From positions 1-30,987 of the IMG/VR virus record IMGVR_UViG_3300046028_006108: 30,987 bases of DNA. One strand, written 5' to 3'. Below are positions 1 through 8,096 of this stretch, in pieces. The position numbers and the translations under genes are program-made. The notes under the pieces are model-generated. The model saw only the letters and a list, made by a program, of their open reading frames with translations, was not told the origin of the DNA and did no database searches. This DNA is from a virus. Position 1 is the stretch's first letter. Every line of letters begins with the position of its first letter.

Positions 1-1
1 T

Positions 2-544
2 GGTGTTTGTAATATTACGATTAATGGTGATTCGATTCTTCATGTTAAAGGTAATAGAAAAGAGATTGTTGAAAAAGATTACAATCTTATTGTTAAAGGT
101 AAATACAATCTTGTATCACAAGGTGAAGCTAGTATATTGTCAAAAGAAGATATGACTATTGGTGCTGGTGGTGATGTTTTAGGTGGTGGAGGTTCTCTAA
201 ATATTAAAACTGGTGACCACTTATTAATAACTGGTGATTTGGAAGTTGACGGGCACCTTGAAGCTTACTCAGTTGGTGCTGTTAGGGTTGATGCTAGAGC
301 TGGTCTTTCTTGTGGTATAGGTGATCCTGGTAATCCACTCAAAGGTAGATTACCAACACCACCTTTAGGTATATTTTCCGCAACAACAGTTACAGCTGTG
401 CTTTCTGTGGCAGCTCCGCTGGGAACTTTTGGTTTCATGAATGCTGTGCTGATGACAGACACAGTAAATACAGCACTTCACAATGCTCATTTCCATTTTG
501 CTAAGTTTGGCCCAACAACTCCGCCAATACCAAAAATGATTTAA
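2..544 (+). CDS. gp5: Baseplate central spike protein, gp5-like C-terminal part (5' truncated)
   Basis: The frame is open from base 2, so the gene starts upstream of the window and only its last 180 residues are seen. The first ~75 residues have recurring V/I-x-G patterns (HVKGNR, IVKGKY, LVSQGE) at roughly 8- or 16-residue spacing. This resembles the VxGxxxxx octad repeats of the T4 gp5 triple beta-helix. A Gly-rich stretch and an apex-like C-terminus follow, with the motif AHFHF at 485-499. The role inferred is the membrane-piercing spike under the tail tube. No lysozyme domain lies in the visible part. The gene ends nine bases before the next one, as expected for baseplate genes upstream of gp25. 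The spike assignment is fairly secure; which N-terminal domains exist upstream is unknown. An internal TTG at 137 is not needed as a start because the frame continues upstream. Confidence 0.75.
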   Translation, partial: GVCNITINGDSILHVKGNRKEIVEKDYNLIVKGKYNLVSQGEASILSKEDMTIGAGGDVLGGGGSLNIKTGDHLLITGDLEVDGHLEAYSVGAVRVDARAGLSCGIGDPGNPLKGRLPTPPLGIFSATTVTAVLSVAAPLGTFGFMNAVLMTDTVNTALHNAHFHFAKFGPTTPPIPKMI

Positions 545-553
545 GGATATATT

Positions 554-1459
554 ATGGCAACTTTATTTGATAAAACAGGTTTTAATTTTACTGACACCTC
601 TGGTATAATAACCACACTACCAAACACAGCTATTAATCAGTTGAACACCGCACCAGCTTTGTTACCAAATCAATGGATGGTTAATGATTTGGTCAATGAT
701 GATGCTAACGGTTATCATACAAACCCTGTGGCCGCTTCTTGTAACACTATTTGGGCGTCTTCTAACACACTAATTAATATCACAAGCAGTTTACAAGGTT
801 CTGGTAATCTAACGGCTTTATGGTCAACAATTAATCTCGATTTAAAAGCTATTACTGGATATAATGTTACAACTGGAGATGCTGAGAATCCACCAATTGT
901 CACCACAAAATATACTGGCCAAATGGAAGAATTTTTAGCTCACACATATCGCATTTCTGGTGTTGTTCCTATTACTGCAAACGTAGATGCGGCCTCAAAA
1001 CCACACCTTGAACAAGCTATGCAAATTGGTCGAGCTCTGATGTATCTGGTATATCAAACAGATGGCCGAGAAGATAATGCACCTATGTTGGGTAGTTTTA
1101 CTAGTATTTTGGTCGCTAATACAATTAATGATTATGCTAATATTATTGTTACATATGCCAATACAATCAATGCAAGCATTACAATAACTACTGAAACTGT
1201 TGGTGAAGATGTAATTACAACAAAAACCTCGAATTTATCATATGCGGCCGTAAATACTATTGCTAGTACTGCAAATAGTTTAATCACTTTAGTTCGTGAT
1301 AGGCGAGTACATGATGAGAATTTTTATACCAATTCAAATCAATTGGTTAACGATGCAAAATCTATCCGCAGATATGCTTCATTAGGTGCATCTGAAAGTA
1401 GTTTAATTGATAATTTGGTTGGTTCCGACAAATTAAAATCTAGGCTTGCCCAACCGTAA
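554..1459 (+). CDS. Virion structural protein between spike and gp25, function unknown
   Basis: This is a 301-aa protein with an AAGGATAT ribosome binding site directly before the ATG. It has no signal peptide or membrane segment. The N-terminal third is Asn/Thr/Ala-rich. The middle (about residues 120-165) reads as helical (GQMEEFLAHTYRISG, then KPHLEQAMQIGRALMYL). The C-terminal ~70 residues are again helical and charged (LITLVRDRRVHDENFY, then SIRRYASLG). I do not recognise a named domain. Marine T4-like phages often have one structural protein at this spot between the spike and gp25, so a baseplate or tail-tip role is inferred from position only. It could also be a spike-associated or hub accessory protein. 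Confidence 0.6.
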   Translation: MATLFDKTGFNFTDTSGIITTLPNTAINQLNTAPALLPNQWMVNDLVNDDANGYHTNPVAASCNTIWASSNTLINITSSLQGSGNLTALWSTINLDLKAITGYNVTTGDAENPPIVTTKYTGQMEEFLAHTYRISGVVPITANVDAASKPHLEQAMQIGRALMYLVYQTDGREDNAPMLGSFTSILVANTINDYANIIVTYANTINASITITTETVGEDVITTKTSNLSYAAVNTIASTANSLITLVRDRRVHDENFYTNSNQLVNDAKSIRRYASLGASESSLIDNLVGSDKLKSRLAQP

Positions 1460-1467
1460 CATAAATA
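1460..1467 (+). promoter_or_regulatory. T4-late-type octamer CATAAATA upstream of gp25
   Basis: The octamer lies between the stop at 1459 and the ATG at 1472. By T4 spacing the transcript would start near 1473, at the gp25 initiation codon itself. It would give either a leaderless gp25 message or a message mainly for gp6 and beyond. The location is suggestive but function is uncertain. Confidence 0.4.
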
Positions 1468-1471
1468 GAAA

Positions 1472-1876
1472 ATGGCAACAGTAATAACAACAACAAGCAG
1501 AGAATGGCAGGACCTGGATTTGAATTTTGCAATTCATCCGGTTCGTAAAGATATCAACAAACATAAAGGTGAACTGGCTGTTATCAATTCAATTAAGAAT
1601 TTAATTTCAACCAATCACTATGAAGTCCCGTTCCAACCAGAACTTGGTTGCAATGTGAGAAAACTTCTATTTGAACCATTAGATATGGTCACATCAACTT
1701 TAATTGAGCGTGAAATTATAGAAACAATTAATAATTTTGAGCCTAGAGCAAGTGTTTCTAAAGTTATTGTCAAACCAGATTTCGATAATAATGGATTTAA
1801 AGTTGAACTATTGTTTCAAATTGTCAATAGAACCGACCCGGTAGCAATCAAATTTTTCTTAGAGCGAGTCCGATAA
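1472..1876 (+). CDS. gp25: Baseplate wedge subunit gp25
   Basis: The product is 134 aa, close to T4 gp25 (132 aa). Typical gp25/GpW-family features are visible: an N-terminal DLNFAIHPVRKDI segment, the helix GELAVINSIKNLI, the signature VPFQPELGCNVRKLLFEP at about residues 51-68, then an alpha/beta C-terminal half ending in FFLERVR. In T4, gp25 joins the inner baseplate wedge with gp6 and gp53 and contacts the sheath. Its stop codon abuts the start of gp6 (TAAATG), which suggests translational coupling. Upstream is a CATAAATA octamer only four bases before the ATG, and there is no strong Shine-Dalgarno sequence. Confidence 0.93.
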   Translation: MATVITTTSREWQDLDLNFAIHPVRKDINKHKGELAVINSIKNLISTNHYEVPFQPELGCNVRKLLFEPLDMVTSTLIEREIIETINNFEPRASVSKVIVKPDFDNNGFKVELLFQIVNRTDPVAIKFFLERVR

Positions 1877-3928
1877 ATGGCAGATAATCGTCTACAAGTT
1901 GCAGAACTTGATTTTGATACAATCAAAACCAACTTAAAATCATATTTAAAACAACAGTCTGAGTTTCAGGACTATGACTTTGAGGGCTCAGGCCTTGATG
2001 TGCTAATTAATCTTTTAGCATACAATACTCACTATAACGCATACTATCTAAACATGGTAGCTAATGAGGCATTTTTAGATACCGCACTACTGAGAGATTC
2101 TGTTGTATCACATGCTAAAACATTAGGGTATGTTCCTTATTCCAAATCAGCTTCTAAAGCCGTGATTAATATGACAGTTGAATCTGGTAGTACCACAGTA
2201 GATACTGTAACAATACCAAAAGGTTTTGTTTTGTTGTCCAATACCATTGACAATCAAACTTATAACTTTAATGTAATGGCTGATACGACCGTTACTAAAA
2301 GTGGAACAAAATATTTCTTTGAGAACTTAGAAATTAAAGAAGGACAATTCGTAGCATATTCATTCACACAAGATGAATCTGCAAATCCAAAAGCTATTTT
2401 TGAAATACCAGATGCTGACGTTGATACCAACACAATCTCGGTTTCAGTTAGACCATCTTCAAGTAATTCACAGGTAACAATATACAATAAAGTTACGGAT
2501 ATTTTAGATGTTACTGGTTCTTCTGAAGTGTACTTTTTACAAGAGGCTCGAGGTGGTAAGTTTAAGATTTATTTTGGTGACAATGTTATCGGTAAAAAGA
2601 TTAATAATGGCGCAATTATCAATGTAACTTACTTGTCAACAAATGGAAAAGCTGCAGATAAAGCTTCATCTTTTACTGTAAGTGCTGCTATTGGTGCTTT
2701 AACTAATATTATAGTTGATACGGTATCTGTTGCTGCTGGTGGAACAAACAGAGAAACGGTTAGTGAAGTAAAGTATAATGCCGTAGCTCAATTTGCTACA
2801 CAAAACAGGTTGGTTACTTTCAAAGATTATGAATCCTACATTACTAAAAATTATCCATCACTAGACTCGATTTCAGTTTGGGGTGGCGAAGAAGAAACTC
2901 CTCCAGTTTATGGCAAAGTTTTTATATCAATCAAACCAAAAACTGATTACTATATTTCTGAAACTGAGAAGCAAAGAATTTTGGATGATATTGTTAAACC
3001 AAAATCAATTGTCTCTGTTCAAACAGAGTTTAGAGATCCAGAATACTTATATTTGTTAGTTAACAATTACATACAATACGATCCAAAGAAAACAACTGTA
3101 AGTGCAGATGGTATTAAAAATAACATTAGAAATGCTATTATAGGATATAGAAATTCCAAATTGAATAAATTTGGCGCTAAGTTTATCCTATCTAAAATGC
3201 AAGATTCAGTTGATGCTACAAATTTGAATTCTATTATTGGTTCTGAAACAATCGTGCGATTACAGAAAAGATTTTTGCCTGTATTGAATCAATCTAAAAA
3301 TTATACAATTATTTTTAATGCGCCTTTACATCGTGGTACAATCACAAACAAACTAACATCCACAAGTTTCAATGTTTTGGATATGGATGGTGTTGAAAGA
3401 ACTGTTATCCTTGATGAGATACCACAGTCATATTCAGGTGTTACTTCAATCGGTGTTACTGACGCAGGCACTGGTTACACCTCTGCACCAACGGTAACCA
3501 TTACAGGTGATGGCACTGGCGCATTAGCGGAAGCCGTTATTGTTAATGGTAGAGTTCAAAATATTAATATTACAAATCGGGGAACTGATTACACACGAGC
3601 TGTGGTAACAATTACAGGCGGTGATGGATATGGTGCCAAAGCAGTTGCTATTGTAGATGGTCGAGTTGGAACACTTAGAACAATTTATTACGATTCAGCT
3701 GCACAGAGACAAATTGTTGATACTAATGTTGGTGAAATTGATTATGATTCTGGAACAATTAACATTTATGATATTAATATCTTATCTGTTCTTTCGGATG
3801 ATGGTTATATAAGGTTATCATTTGAGTCGGAAAAAGGCATTGTTGAAACTATTAGAAATACAATTATTACAATTGATGAGAATGATCCTACATCCATCAC
3901 AATTGACTTGACTAAAATATCCGATTAA
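1877..3928 (+). CDS. gp6: Baseplate wedge subunit gp6
   Basis: The protein has 683 aa against 660 in T4. The N-terminus is characteristic of gp6/baseplate J-like proteins: DFEGSGLDVLINLLAYNTHY at residues 34-53, then YLNMVANEAFLDTALLRDSV. The central part has VYFLQEARGGKFKIYFGDN and the conserved KDYESYITKNYPSLDSISVW (316-335). In T4, gp6 dimers join the wedges into the inner ring of the baseplate. Residues ~521-600 hold two copies of a Gly-rich beta module (GTGYTSAPTVTITGDGTGA, then GTDYTRAVVTITGGDGYGA) that T4 gp6 is not known to carry and that recurs in the next genes. The ATG follows the gp25 stop directly. Confidence 0.93.
   Translation: MADNRLQVAELDFDTIKTNLKSYLKQQSEFQDYDFEGSGLDVLINLLAYNTHYNAYYLNMVANEAFLDTALLRDSVVSHAKTLGYVPYSKSASKAVINMTVESGSTTVDTVTIPKGFVLLSNTIDNQTYNFNVMADTTVTKSGTKYFFENLEIKEGQFVAYSFTQDESANPKAIFEIPDADVDTNTISVSVRPSSSNSQVTIYNKVTDILDVTGSSEVYFLQEARGGKFKIYFGDNVIGKKINNGAIINVTYLSTNGKAADKASSFTVSAAIGALTNIIVDTVSVAAGGTNRETVSEVKYNAVAQFATQNRLVTFKDYESYITKNYPSLDSISVWGGEEETPPVYGKVFISIKPKTDYYISETEKQRILDDIVKPKSIVSVQTEFRDPEYLYLLVNNYIQYDPKKTTVSADGIKNNIRNAIIGYRNSKLNKFGAKFILSKMQDSVDATNLNSIIGSETIVRLQKRFLPVLNQSKNYTIIFNAPLHRGTITNKLTSTSFNVLDMDGVERTVILDEIPQSYSGVTSIGVTDAGTGYTSAPTVTITGDGTGALAEAVIVNGRVQNINITNRGTDYTRAVVTITGGDGYGAKAVAIVDGRVGTLRTIYYDSAAQRQIVDTNVGEIDYDSGTINIYDINILSVLSDDGYIRLSFESEKGIVETIRNTIITIDENDPTSITIDLTKISD
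3437..3676 (+). repeat. Two Gly/Tyr beta modules in gp6
   Basis: Residues ~521-600 of gp6 contain two related units (GTGYTSAPTVTITGDGTGA and GTDYTRAVVTITGGDGYGA), each followed by an A-rich strand and VDGRV or VNGRV. The same pattern is found in the proteins at 3933, 6486 and 8097. Confidence 0.7.
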
Positions 3929-3932
3929 TTAA

Positions 3933-6476
3933 ATGTCCAATTTAAAAACATCCCTACTTGTTGCACAACAAGTACCTGAATATGTATCGGATGAATATCC
4001 GTTATTTGTTTCTTTTCTTGAAGCTTACTATGAGTTTATGGAAACAGCCCAAGGAACACAGAAAAATGATGTATTATCTTTAGGCAAAAAAATGAGATAT
4101 GTGTCCGATGTGGATGTATCCATTGGCGCATTTGAAAAAAGTTTCTTTAACAACTTTGCTTCTTTAATTCCTAGAGATGTTGAAATAAACAAAGAAACAC
4201 TTATTAAAAATGTTTTGCCCCTCTATATTTCTAGAGGTAATGAAAAATCGTTTAAGTTGTTGTTCAGAATGTTGTTCAATGATGAAGTTGATGTTATTTT
4301 ACCAAAGAATAATATTCTGCGAGTATCGGATGGTAAATGGACAGTTGACAATATTCTAAAGTTAGAAACCGATATTCGTAGCACCTACACGGGAACAGGT
4401 TCAAATACCACATTCTATTTGGCTCAACAGGTTGATTCTACTGCCGTTGATGTTTATGTTGATGATGTATTAAAAACAATTGATACTGATTATACGATTA
4501 GAAAAGAATCAAGAAAGTTGGTTTTTAATACTGCGCCGGATTCAAATACCACAATTAAGGTTGTGTATGATGATTTTGATGTTACTCTATTAAACAATAG
4601 AAAAATTACAGGTCAAACATCTGGCGCATCTGCTATTATTGAAAGTGCTTCGAAGCGTATTATTACCGACCGTTTGAACTTTGGTTTGCCATTTGAATTG
4701 ATTATTGATAAAAGAACTTTAAGTGGATTATTTACCAATGGTGAACAAGTTATAACGGATATTATTGACCCTAACGGAACAAAAATAACACTTGTTGCGG
4801 ACACATTCTCCATTTTAACATCTATTCTGGTTACAGGTTCTGGTGCTTCATACAATGTTGGTGATACTGTTACTATTCTTGGTGGCGGCGCCACAAGCGT
4901 TTCTACGGCCGAAGTTGAGTCTGTAACAGCGGGTGTTACCAATCGTATTGTTGTTGAATATGGTGGTGCTGGTTTTCACACAGCTAGTATTATTACACGA
5001 CAAGAAGAACAAACAACAGCAATTATTGGTGCTGTTGATGGTGTTGATACTTCTGGTGCAAATACAAATATCTCATTTTTATTAACTGATGACATTATCA
5101 ATACTTACGCAAATATAACTTTATCAGCTGCCGATTATGGATTTCCATCACAGGTAATTCCAGCAGGTGAGAATATTAATACAAGAATTTTTGATGCATT
5201 AACCACACTTACAATTACAGACCTTGGCCCAATGACCAATGCTGTTGTGCTGTTTTCAAATACATCTATCAATGTTTCATCACTTGATTCAGAAGGTGCT
5301 CGTTATCTTCTTGGTTCTACCATTTATGATATTAAATCGTTCCGTGCAATTGGTAGAATTGATGTAAATAATGGCGGAGTAAATTATAAAGTTGGTGATG
5401 AAATTATTTTTGGTTCAAATCCTCCAGGTACATTTGGATATGGCGCTGCTGCTGCGGTTACCGAAGTAGCTGGTTCAGGAACAATCACAAAGATTAAAGT
5501 TCAATCTCAGAGAGTTGCTGGTACTGCAAATGTTTTAAATAACTCAACTATTATTGTTGGAACAGGAACATCTTTTGGTACAGCAGGAGAGCCTGGTGTT
5601 GGAGATAAGATTACTATTAGAAGCCAAGAACGATTTATTAATGCAGTCACATCTTCCACTAGTGCTACTGTAAATGCGGCATTCTCATTTAGTGATGGCA
5701 CAGTTTGGTCAAATAATGCACCTATAGGTTCTTTGTCAAGGGGTGTTGTTGGTGGTATTAACTATACACAAGGCACTTTTCCAAATGTTACTGTTTCATC
5801 TTCTAATGGTTCGGGTGCTAATATTGCAATCACAGCTTTGATAGGTGACGGTGAAAGATTGAACGCACTTACCGATACTGTTCCTGGCCAAATTTTATCG
5901 ATTAAAGTAACATCAGGTGGTGCTGGTTACCAGTACATTCCACAAGTTGATTTGACAAACTTTGGAGATGGTTCTGCAACAGCAACAGCTCAAGTTGGTA
6001 ACTCTTATTCCACCTTATCCGGCCGTTGGACAACATCTGATTCCATACTGTCAAGTTCTGAAAGAAAACTTCAAGGTAGTGATTACTACGTGGATTATTC
6101 TTACATAACATCTTCTCTGACAGAATTCACAAGATATAAAGATGTACTCCGTCAACTTTTACATCCATCGGGATTCGTAAATTATTCAGACTTGAATAAG
6201 AATCTAACAATAACACAAAAAGACACATCTGTTTCTAGAACTATTATCAACCAGATTTCTGGTACAGTATCAGTATCAAACGGAAAAATTTATGTGGATG
6301 GAGTAAATACCAAATTCAATATTGCAAACTCACTTGGAACAATTACAATTGGTACCAATATTGCAGTTAATGGTGAATTGAGAATTGTAACTAGTATCCT
6401 AAGTAACACAAATATTTCTGTTTCTTCTGCATGGACTATGAATGCCAGCGGCGAACCTTTAAATATAGTGACATAA
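3933..6476 (+). CDS. Baseplate wedge-type protein at the gp7 position
   Basis: This 847-aa protein follows gp6 by four bases. The N-terminal ~150 residues match a conserved marine T4-like domain: VPEYVSDEYPLFVSFLEAYY at residues 14-33, then VLPLYISRGNEKSFKLLFRM and the SDGKW motif. Near the C-terminus (about 718-752) lies DYYVDYSYITSSLTEF followed by RYKDVLRQLLHPSGF, also common in phage tail proteins. Between them are beta-rich repeats including three Gly/Tyr modules (about residues 297-350, 473-530 and 658-690). Gene order makes this the positional counterpart of T4 gene 7 (1032 aa). Sequence similarity to T4 gp7 itself is not obvious to me, so I give no symbol. The stop codon lies within a late-promoter-like octamer. 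Confidence 0.8.
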   Translation: MSNLKTSLLVAQQVPEYVSDEYPLFVSFLEAYYEFMETAQGTQKNDVLSLGKKMRYVSDVDVSIGAFEKSFFNNFASLIPRDVEINKETLIKNVLPLYISRGNEKSFKLLFRMLFNDEVDVILPKNNILRVSDGKWTVDNILKLETDIRSTYTGTGSNTTFYLAQQVDSTAVDVYVDDVLKTIDTDYTIRKESRKLVFNTAPDSNTTIKVVYDDFDVTLLNNRKITGQTSGASAIIESASKRIITDRLNFGLPFELIIDKRTLSGLFTNGEQVITDIIDPNGTKITLVADTFSILTSILVTGSGASYNVGDTVTILGGGATSVSTAEVESVTAGVTNRIVVEYGGAGFHTASIITRQEEQTTAIIGAVDGVDTSGANTNISFLLTDDIINTYANITLSAADYGFPSQVIPAGENINTRIFDALTTLTITDLGPMTNAVVLFSNTSINVSSLDSEGARYLLGSTIYDIKSFRAIGRIDVNNGGVNYKVGDEIIFGSNPPGTFGYGAAAAVTEVAGSGTITKIKVQSQRVAGTANVLNNSTIIVGTGTSFGTAGEPGVGDKITIRSQERFINAVTSSTSATVNAAFSFSDGTVWSNNAPIGSLSRGVVGGINYTQGTFPNVTVSSSNGSGANIAITALIGDGERLNALTDTVPGQILSIKVTSGGAGYQYIPQVDLTNFGDGSATATAQVGNSYSTLSGRWTTSDSILSSSERKLQGSDYYVDYSYITSSLTEFTRYKDVLRQLLHPSGFVNYSDLNKNLTITQKDTSVSRTIINQISGTVSVSNGKIYVDGVNTKFNIANSLGTITIGTNIAVNGELRIVTSILSNTNISVSSAWTMNASGEPLNIVT

Positions 6477-6479
6477 ATA
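6472..6479 (+). promoter_or_regulatory. T4-late-type octamer CATAAATA upstream of gp8
   Basis: The octamer overlaps the stop codon at 6474-6476. The inferred start, near 6485, falls one base before the gp8 ATG, the same arrangement as at gp25. The gp8 start has only a weak ribosome binding site. Confidence 0.42.
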
Positions 6480-6485
6480 GATTTT

Positions 6486-8087
6486 ATGGCAGCAATAACT
6501 AATAAAAAATTATCGTTTAATACGGCAGAACAATTCAAAGAATCGTTCTCAGAAGGTAATCCAACAATAGCATATGTTACTGTTGGAAACCATGTTCCTT
6601 ATGCAAATGAGGCCTCTCCAGATTCTATTGCTGATACTATATCAGCAGAAAAGAATACTTGGGACAACATCTATGCTGCAAAGAGAGCAACAGGAAATGA
6701 TGTTCAATTGGTGGTTCCACGGATTAACTGGACCTCAAACACCAGATATCGCCAGTATGATGACACAATTGATGTTTCAACATTAGTGTCTTCGAATACT
6801 ACACAAAATTTGAAACCGATGTATGTAATCACATCGGCAAGAAATGTTTACAAATGTGTTTCTAATAACGCATCTGCAAACTCCACAGTTGAACCTTCTG
6901 GTGACTATACAACTTCTAATGGCAACATCTCTACAGGTGATGGGTTTGTTTGGAAGTATATGTACAATGTCAAGCCATCAAATAAATTTTTAACAACGGC
7001 ATGGATACCAGCTCCAACATCTACTTCTGCATTGGATTATGGAGTCAATAGTTCTGGTGTTGTTGATGGAGAATTAACCACAATTGTGGTTACAAATCCA
7101 GGTGTCAATTATAGACAAGCTTCTAACATCAGAGTTGACTCCTTTACTTCTGGCCAAACTTCATTGAAGTTGTCGAACACTTCATTAACTTTATCTATAT
7201 TCAGTATTCCAGCTCTATCTAATTTAAGCAATTTATCAATTAGTGGAACAGGTATACCGAGCGATACTTACATCAGTTCTATTTCCAATACAACAGGTAT
7301 TATAACATTATCAGCCGCAGCAACTGCAATTGGTGGCAATGCTAATAATATTACAATTTCAACCAGAGTTTATATTTCTGGTGATGGTATTGGTGCTGTT
7401 GCAAGTGCTACACTTTCTAACACATCATCTGGTGCCTCAGCCGCTCAAGCTAATATATCAAAGATTGTTGTATCTACTATTGGTTCTGATTATACCACAG
7501 CAAATGCGTTCATTTACGGTTCGGGCTCTGGTGCTCAAACTAGAGTTATTTTACCGCCAAAATTTGGCCATTCTTTTAATCCTGCTAAAGAATTAAGTGC
7601 AAATAATGTAATGGTTTCTGTAAGGATTGGCGAGATTGATTCTACTGAACAAGGGTTAATTTCAGTTGATACCTCATTTAGACAGATTGGTTTATTGAGG
7701 GATCCATATAAATATGGTTCAACTGTTGTAGCAAATACTGCTACAGCTAATTCTGTTATCTCACAAACTACTGATTTGGATGTTGTTGCTGGAACTCCAT
7801 ATTCTTTGAATGAATATGTTTATCAAGGCTCAGTATCTAATCCAAATGGATATGGTTTTATTAATGCTCAAACTACAAATGGTGTTCGTATAACAAAAGT
7901 TAAAGGCACATTTGTTACGGGTCTTTCACTCATTGGTTCCACTTCTGGTTCATCCAGAACAGTTACCTCAGTAACGCAACCAGAATTTGAACCATATACA
8001 GGTGATATAATGTATACGGAAAATATAACAAAACTCGACCGGGCAGATGGCCAGGCGGAAAATATTAAACTAATCGTAAGTTTTTAA
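6486..8087 (+). CDS. gp8: Baseplate wedge subunit gp8
   Basis: The protein has 533 aa against 334 in T4. Several blocks align with T4 gp8: TIAYVTVGNHVPYANE (T4 FITFGRSEPWSSNE), VQLVVPRINW (T4 DAVIPRRDW), RNVYKCVSNN (T4 WLVYRCLD), TGDGFVWKYMYNV (T4 PGDGYVWEYLFEI), and the C-terminus GDIMYTENITKL followed by GQAENIKLIVSF (T4 GEMIYMENRPPI and EEINILFTF). Gp8 is a dimeric wedge protein linking gp10, gp7 and gp6 in T4. The ~200 extra residues are mostly a beta-rich insertion at about residues 200-350 that carries two Gly/Tyr modules. The start is the ATG seven bases after a CATAAATA octamer; the Shine-Dalgarno sequence is weak. Confidence 0.88.
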   Translation: MAAITNKKLSFNTAEQFKESFSEGNPTIAYVTVGNHVPYANEASPDSIADTISAEKNTWDNIYAAKRATGNDVQLVVPRINWTSNTRYRQYDDTIDVSTLVSSNTTQNLKPMYVITSARNVYKCVSNNASANSTVEPSGDYTTSNGNISTGDGFVWKYMYNVKPSNKFLTTAWIPAPTSTSALDYGVNSSGVVDGELTTIVVTNPGVNYRQASNIRVDSFTSGQTSLKLSNTSLTLSIFSIPALSNLSNLSISGTGIPSDTYISSISNTTGIITLSAAATAIGGNANNITISTRVYISGDGIGAVASATLSNTSSGASAAQANISKIVVSTIGSDYTTANAFIYGSGSGAQTRVILPPKFGHSFNPAKELSANNVMVSVRIGEIDSTEQGLISVDTSFRQIGLLRDPYKYGSTVVANTATANSVISQTTDLDVVAGTPYSLNEYVYQGSVSNPNGYGFINAQTTNGVRITKVKGTFVTGLSLIGSTSGSSRTVTSVTQPEFEPYTGDIMYTENITKLDRADGQAENIKLIVSF

Positions 8088-8096
8088 GGACGGTCA

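Noticed and set aside
137-544. Separate 135-aa gene starting at a TTG
   Set aside because: The frame is open back to base 2 with matching beta-helix pattern, so this is the 3' part of a longer spike gene.
7707-7714. Exact TATAAATA inside gp8
   Set aside because: It lies within a coding region about 380 bases before the next gene and encodes part of a normal gp8 segment. A chance match in AT-rich DNA cannot be excluded, so it is not listed as a promoter.
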